From Streptosporangiaceae bacterium NEAU-GS5 (GTDB lineage: Bacteria > Actinomycetota > Actinomycetes > Streptosporangiales > Streptosporangiaceae), in NCBI GenBank assembly GCA_017592665.1, contig JAGFNW010000002.1:434001-498000 (forward strand): DNA of 64,000 bases, given 5' to 3'. Shown here one piece after another: positions 17,551-25,453 of this stretch. The position numbers and the translations under genes were made by a program. Numbering within the stretch: position 1 is the first letter of the stretch; each line of letters starts with the position of its first letter. The notes beneath the pieces were generated by a model that was not told the DNA's origin, did no database searches, and saw only the letters and a list, made by a program, of their open reading frames with translations.

Positions 17551-17594
17551 TAACGCCCCGTACGGAGCCACAGTGCGGACCGTACGGGGCGTTA
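17551..17594 (-). terminator. Perfect 15-bp hairpin after erpA-like gene
   Basis: TAACGCCCCGTACGG (17551-17565) pairs with 17580-17594 around a 14-nt loop, beginning 8 nt beyond the erpA-like stop on the minus strand. It separates this gene from the downstream kinase gene. Confidence 0.7.
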
Positions 17595-17602
17595 TGAAGC
17601 CT

Positions 17603-17956
17603 TTAGTGGAACGAGTCGCCGCAGGCGCACGAGCCCGTCGCATTGGGGTTGTCGATCGTGAAACCCTGCTTCTCGATCGTGTCGACGAAGTCGATCGTGG
17701 CCCCCGTCAGGTATGGCGCGCTCATCCGGTCGGTGACGACGCCGACCCCGCTGAAGTCCGACACGACGTCGCCGTCCATCGAACGGTCGTCGAAGAAGAG
17801 CTGGTAGCGCAGGCCCGAGCATCCGCCCGGCTGCACGGCGACGCGCAGCTGCAGCCCTTCCTCGCCCTGCTGCTCCAGCAGGCCCTTGACCTTGGCGGCG
17901 GCCGCGTCAGTCAGGTTCAGGCCCTGCCGCGTGGTCTCGCTGCTCTCAACCGTCAT
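17603..17956 (-). CDS. erpA: A-type iron-sulfur carrier (HesB/IscA/ErpA family)
   Basis: This 117-residue protein delivers Fe-S clusters to apoproteins. The three conserved cysteines are present in QPGGCSGLRYQLFF and the C-terminal SCACGDSF. ATG 17956 has AGGAG 6 nt upstream; a longer in-frame start at 17995 is rejected. In M. tuberculosis the equivalent Rv2204c lies beside the kinase gene, as here. It diverges from nadA, whose product needs a [4Fe-4S] cluster. Confidence 0.9.
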   Translation of the reverse strand: MTVESSETTRQGLNLTDAAAAKVKGLLEQQGEEGLQLRVAVQPGGCSGLRYQLFFDDRSMDGDVVSDFSGVGVVTDRMSAPYLTGATIDFVDTIEKQGFTIDNPNATGSCACGDSFH

Positions 17957-18074
17957 TGAACACTCCTGGGTTGCGCTGTGACTTCCTACTAACACGCTAC
18001 CAACCGCTGCCGACCACTACACATTCCCAGGATGACACACCCCCGGAATAAAGCTCCCCACGCGTATGTCATGA

Positions 18075-18097
18075 TTAGTCGTCACTTCGACGATAAG
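18075..18097 (+). promoter_or_regulatory. Candidate NAD-gene operator upstream of nadA
   Basis: The inverted repeat TCGTC-ACTTC-GACGA followed by TAAG ends 11 nt before the nadA start, overlapping the ribosome-site region. The same TCGTC-N5-GACGA core, also followed by AAG, lies in front of nadE (54432-54454). A regulator of NAD synthesis (for example an NrtR-type protein) is the natural candidate, but its gene is not in the window. Confidence 0.6.
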
Positions 18098-18108
18098 GGG
18101 GGGTCGGC

Positions 18109-19248
18109 ATGACGACCACCAGCCTTCCGCTGTTCATCCTGGGGCAGGGGACGGACCCGGGCAGCGAGCGCGGGGTCGACTGTCCCGGCGAGCTGCCGCC
18201 CGCCTCCGATCCGGAGCTCGTGGACCGCGCGCGGCGCGCCAAGCAGGCGCTGGGCGACCGGCTGTTCGTGCTCGGCCATCACTACCAGCGCGACGAGGTC
18301 ATCCAGTTCGCCGACGTGACCGGCGACTCGTTCAAGCTGGCCCGGGAGGCAGCGGCCCGGCCGTCGGCCGAGTACATCGTGTTCTGCGGGGTCCACTTCA
18401 TGGCCGAGTCGGCCGACATCCTCACCTCCGACGCGCAGAAGGTGGTGCTCCCTGACCTCGCGGCGGGTTGCTCGATGGCCGACATGGCGACGTTCAACCA
18501 GGTCGAGGAGGCCTGGGAGGCGCTCGAGGACGCGGGAATCGCGGATGTGACGGTCCCGATCACGTACATGAACTCCAGCGCCGACATCAAGGCCTTCTGC
18601 GGCCGGCACGGCGGGGCGGTCTGCACCTCGTCGAACGCGCGCCGCGCGCTGGAGTGGGCGTTCGGCCAGGGCGAGAAGGTCCTCTTCCTGCCCGACCAGC
18701 ATCTCGGCCGCAACACGGCGGTTCTTGAGATGGGGATGAGCCTCGACGACTGCGTCGTCTACAACCCGCACCGGCCGCCCGCCCCTGAAGCGCTGCGGGA
18801 CGCGAAGATGATCCTCTGGAAGGGCCACTGCTCGGTGCACGGCCGTTTCACGGCCCAGTGCGTCGACGACGTACGCGCCCGGATCCCCGGGGTGAACGTG
18901 CTCGTCCACCCCGAATGCCGGCACGACGTGGTGACGAAGGCCGACTTCGTGGGCTCGACCGAATACATCATCAAGAAGCTCGAGGCGGCTCCGGCCGGCT
19001 CGTCGTGGGCCGTCGGCACCGAGCTGAACCTGGTCAAGCGGCTGGCGGGGATGTTCCCCGACAAGAACGTGACGTTCCTCGACCGGACCGTCTGCTACTG
19101 CTCGACCATGAACAGGATCGACCTGCCGCACCTGGTGTGGGCGCTGGAGTCCCTCGCGGCAGGTCAGGTGGTCAACCAGATCACGGTCGACGCCGACACG
19201 GCCCACTGGGCCCGGGTCGCGCTCGACCGGATGCTGACCCTCATCTGA
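18109..19248 (+). CDS. nadA: Quinolinate synthase
   Basis: NadA condenses iminoaspartate with dihydroxyacetone phosphate to quinolinate in de novo NAD synthesis, using a [4Fe-4S] cluster. The 379-residue protein has FVLGHHYQRDEVIQFAD, YIVFCGVHFMAESADIL, the cluster cysteine regions and VHPECRHDVV near the C-terminal third. GGGGGGG precedes ATG 18109. No nadB or nadC is adjacent, so the pathway is scattered, but the shared upstream repeat links it to nadE. Confidence 0.96.
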   Translation: MTTTSLPLFILGQGTDPGSERGVDCPGELPPASDPELVDRARRAKQALGDRLFVLGHHYQRDEVIQFADVTGDSFKLAREAAARPSAEYIVFCGVHFMAESADILTSDAQKVVLPDLAAGCSMADMATFNQVEEAWEALEDAGIADVTVPITYMNSSADIKAFCGRHGGAVCTSSNARRALEWAFGQGEKVLFLPDQHLGRNTAVLEMGMSLDDCVVYNPHRPPAPEALRDAKMILWKGHCSVHGRFTAQCVDDVRARIPGVNVLVHPECRHDVVTKADFVGSTEYIIKKLEAAPAGSSWAVGTELNLVKRLAGMFPDKNVTFLDRTVCYCSTMNRIDLPHLVWALESLAAGQVVNQITVDADTAHWARVALDRMLTLI

Positions 19249-19260
19249 GGTCGCGCACGC

Positions 19261-19959
19261 TTATCTGAGCTCGTAGACCACATGGGCGTTGACGGTGACG
19301 AGCTGCGTGCCCGGCGAGATCGACTTGCCGTCGGCGACCAGGGCCATGGCGCCGAACGGGATGGGGCCGGGCATGCCGTTCGAGTCTTCGCTGATCGTCA
19401 GGACCCGGCCCAGCCTGCGGCCGCTCAGCGCGGCGTACTGCCGGGCCTTGGCCTCGGCGTCCTTGTACGCGGCCTCGCGGGCCGCGATCACCGCCTCCGC
19501 GGGCTTGGACAGCTCGAATGTGACACCGTGGAAGCGCACGTCGTCGCCCACCGCGGCCATCACGTCGATGACGTGGTCGGCGTTGTCGAGATCGCGCACG
19601 ATGGCCTCGACGCCCTGGCCGGCCCGGTAGCCGACGACCTTCCCGGTGTTGTCGTATTCGGGGCCGAGCGACAGGTCGGTGGTGGTCAGATCCTCCTCGG
19701 CCACCCCGGCCTCGCGCAGGGCCTTGGTGAGCCGCGCGGCCGCGGCGCGGGCCGCGGCGAACGCCTCACCGGCGTTGGCGCGGCTGGTCTCCACGCCGGC
19801 GCGAAGGCGCATCACGTCGGGCTCAGCGGAGATGCGGCCCTCACCGAGCACGGTGATCCGCGATCCGTCGTCTGACACGACTGACGCATACCCCGCGACG
19901 GGCGAGGCGAACAGCAGGCCCGCGACGGCGCAGGCCACGGTCAAGGCACGAGTGATCAT
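19261..19959 (-). CDS. SIMPL (DUF541) domain secreted protein
   Basis: This 232-residue protein has a signal peptide (MITRALTVACAVAGLLFASPVAGYA) and a SIMPL domain with ITVLGEGRISAEPDVMRLRAGVET, typical of periplasmic or exported proteins of the BP26/DUF541 family whose role is unclear (oxidative-stress links exist). It converges on nadA with only 12 nt between stops. A short inverted repeat, CGGATC-AAC-GATCCG, lies just upstream of the start. Confidence 0.85.
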   Translation of the reverse strand: MITRALTVACAVAGLLFASPVAGYASVVSDDGSRITVLGEGRISAEPDVMRLRAGVETSRANAGEAFAAARAAAARLTKALREAGVAEEDLTTTDLSLGPEYDNTGKVVGYRAGQGVEAIVRDLDNADHVIDVMAAVGDDVRFHGVTFELSKPAEAVIAAREAAYKDAEAKARQYAALSGRRLGRVLTISEDSNGMPGPIPFGAMALVADGKSISPGTQLVTVNAHVVYELR

Positions 19960-20087
19960 GCGGCCATCGGATCAACGATCCGGCCGGGCGCCGGTGACCG
20001 CCGCACCGCCTTGACGATCAGATTGCGGACCGCTCGGTCCGCCATTGGCGCGGCTTGGCCTCGCCCGGCGCCTCCGGTGCCGGCCGC

Positions 20088-20633
20088 TCATAGGCCGGGG
20101 GCGCTCCAGAGGGGGAACCAGCGGGCGAGGTCCGGCTCGATCTTGAGTTCGCCCTGGAGCGCGCCCCGAACCTGGAGCTCCAGCGCGCTGTCGCGCTGGG
20201 TGCCGCCGGTGGGGGCGAACGGGTAGAACGTGCCCTGTTTGTAGAGGTAGACGACGGCCAGGCGGCGCGTGCCGTCGCCGAACCCCACCAGGGAGCACAG
20301 CAGCGACGGCCCGAAGCCGTTGGCCTCCAGCGTCGAGTTGACCGCGTGGAGGCCGGTGACGAGGTTGGACACGTCTGGATCGCGCTCGACCAGCCAGGTG
20401 TAGCCGTAGGAGTCGGTCGAGACCTCGGCCGAGCCCACCAGGGCCTGGACGTCGTGCTGCATGGTGGCGAACGCGCCGCCCTCGGCCGCGCGGAAGCAGA
20501 CCGAGCCGCTTCCGGTGGGCCGAAAGCCTGTCGCCGCCTCCAGCGTGACGGCCGCCGACGGCAGCGCGAACAGCGCGTCCAGATCGGGCTTGGCCGTCTT
20601 GGATCGGCCGAGAAGCGAATCCCAGAAGCCCAT
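20088..20633 (-). CDS. pspAB: PspA-associated protein PspAB
   Basis: This 181-residue soluble protein starts MGFWDSLLGRSKTAKPDLD and ends near LARWFPLWSAPGL. It matches the conserved protein encoded with PspA, PspAA and HtpX in actinobacteria and archaea (PspAB). Its ATG at 20633 shares a base with the htpX stop (TGATG). It is the last gene of the membrane-stress operon. A GC-rich GCCGGCC/GGCCGG inverted repeat overlaps its stop and may be a terminator. Molecular function is unknown. Confidence 0.85.
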   Translation of the reverse strand: MGFWDSLLGRSKTAKPDLDALFALPSAAVTLEAATGFRPTGSGSVCFRAAEGGAFATMQHDVQALVGSAEVSTDSYGYTWLVERDPDVSNLVTGLHAVNSTLEANGFGPSLLCSLVGFGDGTRRLAVVYLYKQGTFYPFAPTGGTQRDSALELQVRGALQGELKIEPDLARWFPLWSAPGL

Positions 20634-21526
20634 CAGCGCCCCAGCTGGGCGGAGATGCGGGCCAGTTGCTCCAGCCGCCGCTCCAGCGGCGGGTGGGTGG
20701 CGAACAGGCTGGTGATCGACTTGCCGGACAGGGCCGGGGCGAAGAAGAACGCGTTGAACGGCTCGGCCTCGCGCAGGTCGCGGCTGGGGATCCGGGCGAT
20801 GTCGCCGCTGACCTTCGTCAGGGCGCTGGCGAGCGCCGACGGCCGCTGGGTGAGCAGCGCGGCCGCCCGGTCGGCGGCGAGCTCGCGATAGCGCGACAGC
20901 GCACGGGTGAGCAGGAAGCTCACGGCGTACACGACGGCGGACACGACCAGGATGATCAGCCCGATCGGCAGGCCGCCGCTGTCGTCCCGGCGGTCGCGCC
21001 CGCCGAGCCCGGCATAGAGGGCGAAGCGCGTCATCAGGCCGGCCACGATGCCGAGGAACGAGGCGATCGTCATCACCGCGACGTCGCGGTGGGCGACATG
21101 CGACATCTCGTGGGCCAGCACGCCTTCCAGCTCCTGCGGCTCGAGCCGCCGCAGGATGCCGGTGGTGACGCAGACCACCGAGTTCTTCTGGTTGCGCCCG
21201 GTCGCGAACGCGTTGGGCACGTCGGTGTCGGCGATCGCCACCCGCGGCTTGGGCATGTCGGCGAGGGCGGTCAGCCGGTCGATCATGCCGTGCAGCTCCG
21301 GGGCTTCCTGCGGGGTCACTTCCCGGCCGTGCATCGCGAACAACGCGATCCGGTCGGAGAAGAAATACTGCACCAGCAGGAAGCCCGCGGCGATCACGAG
21401 CACGACGATCGCCTGCACGCCCAAGGCGATCAGGACGGCTGTGAACACGACGTACAGGAGCCCGAGCAGGAACATGGTGGTGACCATGCGGGTGGTCAGG
21501 CCCTTGTCCGGCTGGAACCGGGTCAT
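20633..21526 (-). CDS. htpX: HtpX-like membrane metalloprotease
   Basis: HtpX is a zinc protease that degrades damaged membrane proteins. The zinc motif HEMSH sits in GVLAHEMSHVAHRD, with a third-ligand region RYRELAADRAAALL, and membrane helices flank it. ATG 21526 (MTRFQPDKGLTTRM) is chosen because it matches the usual N-terminus and begins after the pspAA stop; an in-frame GTG at 21577 would overlap pspAA by 26 nt. The neighbours pspA, pspAA and pspAB point to envelope-stress quality control. Confidence 0.92.
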   Translation of the reverse strand: MTRFQPDKGLTTRMVTTMFLLGLLYVVFTAVLIALGVQAIVVLVIAAGFLLVQYFFSDRIALFAMHGREVTPQEAPELHGMIDRLTALADMPKPRVAIADTDVPNAFATGRNQKNSVVCVTTGILRRLEPQELEGVLAHEMSHVAHRDVAVMTIASFLGIVAGLMTRFALYAGLGGRDRRDDSGGLPIGLIILVVSAVVYAVSFLLTRALSRYRELAADRAAALLTQRPSALASALTKVSGDIARIPSRDLREAEPFNAFFFAPALSGKSITSLFATHPPLERRLEQLARISAQLGR

Positions 21527-21551
21527 CTGGTCGTTCCACTCACGGCGAGCG

Positions 21552-21830
21552 TCATCCTGGGATGAGGCCCGAGTCACCCAGCATCTCGCGCACCTCGTCG
21601 ATCGAGGCGTCGGCGGGCGGCAGGATCAGCTCGGAAGGCTCGAGCGCGTCGTCCGGCAGGGACTTGCCCAGCAGGCGGACCTTGTCCAAAAGCGCGTGCA
21701 GCTTGCTGCGGAACTCGTCCTCGTTGTCGGCGGCGATCGCCGCCTCGAGCTCGCTGTCGAGGGCGTTGAGGACGTCGAGATCGCCATCGGCGATCTGGAC
21801 CTGGCCCTCACCCATGATTCGGACGATCAC
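21552..21830 (-). CDS. pspAA: PspA-associated protein PspAA
   Basis: This 92-residue protein starts MIVRIMGEGQVQIADGDLD, the hallmark of PspAA, a small partner of PspA/IM30 proteins. It is acidic throughout. Its ATG at 21830 overlaps the pspA stop by 4 nt, so the two are translationally coupled. Confidence 0.88.
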   Translation of the reverse strand: MIVRIMGEGQVQIADGDLDVLNALDSELEAAIAADNEDEFRSKLHALLDKVRLLGKSLPDDALEPSELILPPADASIDEVREMLGDSGLIPG

Positions 21831-22618
21831 TGGGCCTCCCCCGGCTGACGGTACTGCTGCGTCGGCTGGGCGGGCTGCGCCTGACCCGGCTGCGATTCGA
21901 TGGCAGGCTGCGGCGCCGGGCCCTGGCCCAGTTCGGCCTTCATCTTCGCCAGCTCGAGCTCGATGTCCTGGCCGCCGCCCATGCGGTCGAGCTCGGACTG
22001 GATGTCGTCACGCTGACCGGTGAAGTCGTCGAGCGCGCCGCTGGCCAGCAGCTCGTCGATGGCGCCTGCACGGGCCTGCATCTGCGCGGTCTTGTCCTCG
22101 GCGCGCTGGATCGCCAGGCCGACGTCGCCCATCTCCTCGGAGATGCCGGAGAACGCCTCGTTGATCCGCGTCTGCGCCTCGGCGGCCGTGTAAGTGGCCT
22201 TGAGGGTCTCCTTCTTGGTGCGGAAAGCGTCCACCTTGGTCTGCAGCCGCTGCGAGGCCGTGGTGAGCTTCTCCTCCTCGGCCTGCAGGTTGTTGTACTG
22301 CAACCGCAGGTCGGCGATCTGCGCCTGCACACCGTTACGGCGGGTGAGCGCCTCACGCGCGAGGTCTTCACGACCGGCCGACAGAGCCTGGCGGCTCTGG
22401 CCCTCCAACTTGTCAGAACTCTGCTGTAGTTGGTTGATCTGCAACTCCACCCGCTTGCGGCTGGTGGCCACGTCGGCGACCCCCCGGCGCACCTTTTGCA
22501 GCAGCTCAAGCTGCCGCTGGTACGAGTAGTCCAGGGTTTCGCGCGGATCCTCCATTTTGTCCAGGGCCTTGTTGGCCTTGGACTTGAAGATCATCGAAAG
22601 TCTCTTCATCACGCTCAT
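21827..22618 (-). CDS. pspA: PspA/IM30-family membrane-stress protein
   Basis: PspA-type ESCRT-III-like proteins oligomerise on the inner face of the membrane and protect it from stress. The 263-residue protein is mostly long coiled-coil helices, starting MSVMKRLSMIFKSKANKALDKMEDPRE, with the signature LDYSYQRQLELLQKVRRGVADVA. The C-terminal 45 residues are Gln/Pro-rich and low in complexity. It heads the pspA-pspAA-htpX-pspAB operon, divergent from the DUF3043 gene. Confidence 0.93.
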   Translation of the reverse strand: MSVMKRLSMIFKSKANKALDKMEDPRETLDYSYQRQLELLQKVRRGVADVATSRKRVELQINQLQQSSDKLEGQSRQALSAGREDLAREALTRRNGVQAQIADLRLQYNNLQAEEEKLTTASQRLQTKVDAFRTKKETLKATYTAAEAQTRINEAFSGISEEMGDVGLAIQRAEDKTAQMQARAGAIDELLASGALDDFTGQRDDIQSELDRMGGGQDIELELAKMKAELGQGPAPQPAIESQPGQAQPAQPTQQYRQPGEAQ

Positions 22619-22726
22619 GCGCGTCGGCCGTCCCCTTCTTATGTGCTCCGGGCTCCCCCGTGAGATTCACCCTACGCATAACGCTCGAAGGCGTCACTAA
22701 GTTGCAGGCCCGGTAGGCTTGACGTC

Positions 22727-23338
22727 GTGTTCCGACGCCGTAGCCAGACCACCCCGGACGCCCTGGTCCCTCTGGATGATCCTAAACCTGGGATGACTCC
22801 GGGGAAGGGCCGTCCTACCCCTAAGCGTAGCGACGCCCAGGGGCGCCGCCGCTCCCCCATCACCGCTCCGTCCAATCGCAAGGAGGCCTACAAACAGGCC
22901 CGCGAGAGGCAGGCGAGCGAACGTGTGCAGGCCCGCGAGGGCATGCTGCGCGGTGAAGACCGCTATCTTCCGGTCCGCGATCGGGGCAAACCCCGCCGAT
23001 TCGCCCGCGACTGGGTCGATCGGCGCCGCCTCCCCGGCCAGTATTTCCTTCCGGCCGTGCTGCTGGTCATGCTGGCATCGATGATCCCCGGCCCGGTCGG
23101 CATGCGCAGCGTGATCCTGACGATCTACACCCTCGCCCTGCCGGTGACCATGATCGTCGTCATCGGGAGCGCGTTCTGGGTGTCCAGCCGGGTCAAGCGC
23201 GAGGCCGCCGAGAAGTTCCCCGGCGAAAACCTCAAGGGCATCGGCTTCTACGCGGCCATGCGCGCCTCGCAGATCCGCCGCCTGCGCTTCCCCAAGCCCA
23301 CGGTCCTCCCCGGCGGGAAGCCGATCTCCACCCAATAA
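22727..23338 (+). CDS. DUF3043 membrane protein
   Basis: This 203-residue protein has a basic hydrophilic N-terminus, the conserved YLPVRDRGKPRRFARDWVD segment, and two membrane helices (FLPAVLLVMLASMI and a following IYTLALPVTMIVVIGSAFW). DUF3043 proteins are actinobacterial and of unknown function; Rv2206 lies at the same relative place. GTG 22727 follows TAGGCT (22714-22719) by 7 nt with no Shine-Dalgarno, so it is probably leaderless. Confidence 0.88.
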   Translation: MFRRRSQTTPDALVPLDDPKPGMTPGKGRPTPKRSDAQGRRRSPITAPSNRKEAYKQARERQASERVQAREGMLRGEDRYLPVRDRGKPRRFARDWVDRRRLPGQYFLPAVLLVMLASMIPGPVGMRSVILTIYTLALPVTMIVVIGSAFWVSSRVKREAAEKFPGENLKGIGFYAAMRASQIRRLRFPKPTVLPGGKPISTQ

Positions 23339-23348
23339 CCTCTGACGT

Positions 23349-24344
23349 ATGCATTTTCGTCATCTCGGGCGTAGCGGCCTCGTGGTCAGCGAGATCAGCT
23401 ACGGCAACTGGATCACACACGGATCGCAGGTCGAGGAGGAGGCCGCTCACACGTGCGTCCGGACGGCGCTCGACGAGGGCGTCACGACCTTCGACACCGC
23501 CGACGTCTACGCGGGCACCAAGGCCGAAGCGGTGCTCGGCCGCGCGCTGAAAGGCGTGCGCCGGGAGTCGCTGGAGATCTTCACGAAGGTCTACTGGCCG
23601 ACGGGAGAGGGCAAGAACGACCGGGGCCTGTCCCGCAAGCACATCATGGAGTCGATCAACGGCTCGCTGCGCCGGCTGCAGACCGACTACGTCGACCTCT
23701 ATCAGGCGCACCGCTTCGACCACGAGACCCCGCTCGAGGAGACCCTGCGCGCCTTCGACGACCTCGTACGGCAGGGCAAGGTCCTCTACGTCGGGGTCAG
23801 CGAGTGGTCGGCCGGCCAGATCGAGCAGGCCCTGAAGATCGCCGACAAGATGGGCTTCGACCGGATCGTGTCCAACCAGCCGCAGTATTCGATGCTGTGG
23901 CGGGTCATCGAGCCGGAGGTCGTGCCGCTCAGCGAGCGTGAGGGCGTGGGCCAGATCGTCTGGTCGCCGATGGCCCAGGGCGTCCTGACCGGCAAATATC
24001 TGCCCGGTCAGCCCCCTCCGGAGGGGACGCGCGGCAAGGACGAGCCGGGCGGCGGCATCGGCCAGTTCATGTCGGAGGAGCTGCTGCGGCGCGTTCAGGA
24101 CCTCAAGCCGGTCGCCGCCGACGTGGGCCTGTCGATGGCGCAGCTCGCGGTCGCCTGGGTGCTGCAGAACCCCAACGTGTCGTCGGCCATCATCGGCGCC
24201 ACCCGGCCCGACCAGGTCCGCGACAACGTCAAGGCGGCCGGCGTACGGCTGGAGCCGGAGGTCATGAAGCGGATCGACGACGCGCTCGGATCGGTGGTCG
24301 TGAACGATCCGGCCAGGACGCAGAGCCCCAAGCGCCGGCCCTGA
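23349..24344 (+). CDS. Aldo/keto reductase (Kv-beta-like)
   Basis: This 331-residue NADPH-dependent oxidoreductase starts MHFRHLGRSGLVVSEISYG. The catalytic tetrad regions are visible: FDTADVYAGTKAE (Asp, Tyr), FTKVYWP (Lys) and LYQAHRFD (His). NADPH-binding segments SPMAQGVLTGKY and SSAIIGATRPDQVRDNV are typical of the AKR6-like group. TAACCT (23336-23341) ends 7 nt before ATG 23349, indicating a leaderless start only 10 nt after the DUF3043 stop. The substrate is unknown. Confidence 0.9.
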   Translation: MHFRHLGRSGLVVSEISYGNWITHGSQVEEEAAHTCVRTALDEGVTTFDTADVYAGTKAEAVLGRALKGVRRESLEIFTKVYWPTGEGKNDRGLSRKHIMESINGSLRRLQTDYVDLYQAHRFDHETPLEETLRAFDDLVRQGKVLYVGVSEWSAGQIEQALKIADKMGFDRIVSNQPQYSMLWRVIEPEVVPLSEREGVGQIVWSPMAQGVLTGKYLPGQPPPEGTRGKDEPGGGIGQFMSEELLRRVQDLKPVAADVGLSMAQLAVAWVLQNPNVSSAIIGATRPDQVRDNVKAAGVRLEPEVMKRIDDALGSVVVNDPARTQSPKRRP

Positions 24345-24365
24345 TCCCACTGTAGTGCCGTCCTG

Positions 24366-24395
24366 AGGGACCCATCGGATGCCCGGCGGGTCCCT
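24366..24395 (+). terminator. Hairpin terminator after aldo/keto reductase gene
   Basis: AGGGACCC (24366-24373) pairs perfectly with GGGTCCCT (24388-24395). TCGCTTTT follows, giving a short T-run. It lies between convergent genes. Confidence 0.65.
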
Positions 24396-24409
24396 TCGCT
24401 TTTCCCGGC

Positions 24410-24616
24410 CTACTCGGGTCGCAGCGACATGCCCGCGTACTCGACGCGGTCGTCCTCGAGCAGAGTGACCTTTTCCACACCGGATTCGAGCAGATCGCGC
24501 CACGTCTCGCCGAGCCACGACTCGGCGTCCGCCTGGCTGGAGAAAACTTCGCGAGGCAGTGGCCGATCGGATACCTCACCACCATTCGCATTTTCGTAAC
24601 GCCAGCGCCATGTCAT
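24410..24616 (-). CDS. Small conserved hypothetical protein
   Basis: This 68-residue protein starts MTWRWRYENANGGEV and contains SQADAESWLGETWRDLL and EKVTLLEDDRVEYAGM. The pattern matches small actinobacterial hypothetical proteins I recall but cannot name. ATG 24616 has GGGAG 8 nt upstream; a longer in-frame opening to 24682 lacks one. No membrane segment or motif. Function unknown. Confidence 0.7.
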   Translation of the reverse strand: MTWRWRYENANGGEVSDRPLPREVFSSQADAESWLGETWRDLLESGVEKVTLLEDDRVEYAGMSLRPE

Positions 24617-24697
24617 GCCATACGCTCCCTTTCCGGTGCACCCGAACGACCCGCCGGGTCGAGCAGACCCTATATCCCTCACGCACGGAGGCCATCC

Positions 24698-25366
24698 ATG
24701 CGGCCCTTCATCCGATCACTATCCGTCACCTGCGGCACCATTGCCGTTGCCCTCATCCTCGCCCCCCTCACCGCGGCGCACGCGTCGCCGACCGACCCCG
24801 ACCCCAACGCACCACGCTCATGGACGTTCTGGCAGAGCGACGGCCTCGCCTGGACGGCGGGGCCTGACGGGCAGAGCACCCCCAAGGACGGGGCGGTCAT
24901 CGGCTGGCGCTTCGCGGCCAGCCCGGACGCTCCCGGCGAGGGCGACTCGCCGCGCGAGATGGTCGCCTTCGACCAGGTGTGCGGCAAGGACAAGGCCCAG
25001 TCGGGCCAGAAGCGCATCGCGCTCGCCGTCGACTACGGTGACGCCGAGGTCGACGCCTACCCTGGCGACACCCCGCCCAAGGCCGTGGTCAAGTGCGTGG
25101 TCGCGCCCGACACCGCGACCAGCCTGCAGGTCCTGTCGACGATCGGCGCCTCGCGCGTCGACGGCAAGGGCGTCGTGCTCGCGGTCTCCGACTACCCGGC
25201 CAAGGCCAAGGACAGCGGCACCGCCGTCGCGGCCGACACGGCCTCGGCGTCCGGCGGCGACAGCGGCGGCGGCTCGTCGCTCCCGCTGATCCTCGGCGGC
25301 GCAGGCGCGCTCGTCGTGATCGCCGGAGCCGGCGTCCTGCTGGCCCGTCGCCGTACCAAGGCCTGA
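24698..25366 (+). CDS. SCO2322-like secreted, membrane-anchored protein
   Basis: This 222-residue protein has a signal peptide ending near AHASPTDP, an extracellular domain (SWTFWQSDGLAWTAGPDG, DGAVIGWRFA, and Cys residues in DQVCGKD and VVKCVVA), a Gly/Ser linker, and a C-terminal helix followed by RRRTKA. The domain resembles SCO2322-family proteins, which in Streptomyces lie near cobalt/cobalamin uptake genes. The cobalamin genes cobU and cobS follow here, which supports a link. GGAGG precedes ATG 24698 by 6 nt. Confidence 0.7.
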   Translation: MRPFIRSLSVTCGTIAVALILAPLTAAHASPTDPDPNAPRSWTFWQSDGLAWTAGPDGQSTPKDGAVIGWRFAASPDAPGEGDSPREMVAFDQVCGKDKAQSGQKRIALAVDYGDAEVDAYPGDTPPKAVVKCVVAPDTATSLQVLSTIGASRVDGKGVVLAVSDYPAKAKDSGTAVAADTASASGGDSGGGSSLPLILGGAGALVVIAGAGVLLARRRTKA

Positions 25367-25453
25367 CGGCCGGTTCCTTCACCGTCTGTACGACCACGCG
25401 GGCGGCGCGTCCCGGATGACCGGGCGCGCCGCCCGCGCGGCTACAGTCGTCGG

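Noticed and set aside
25367-25453. Cobalamin riboswitch before cobU
   Set aside because: The gap is only 87 nt and cobU appears leaderless; no B12-box-like sequence was seen.
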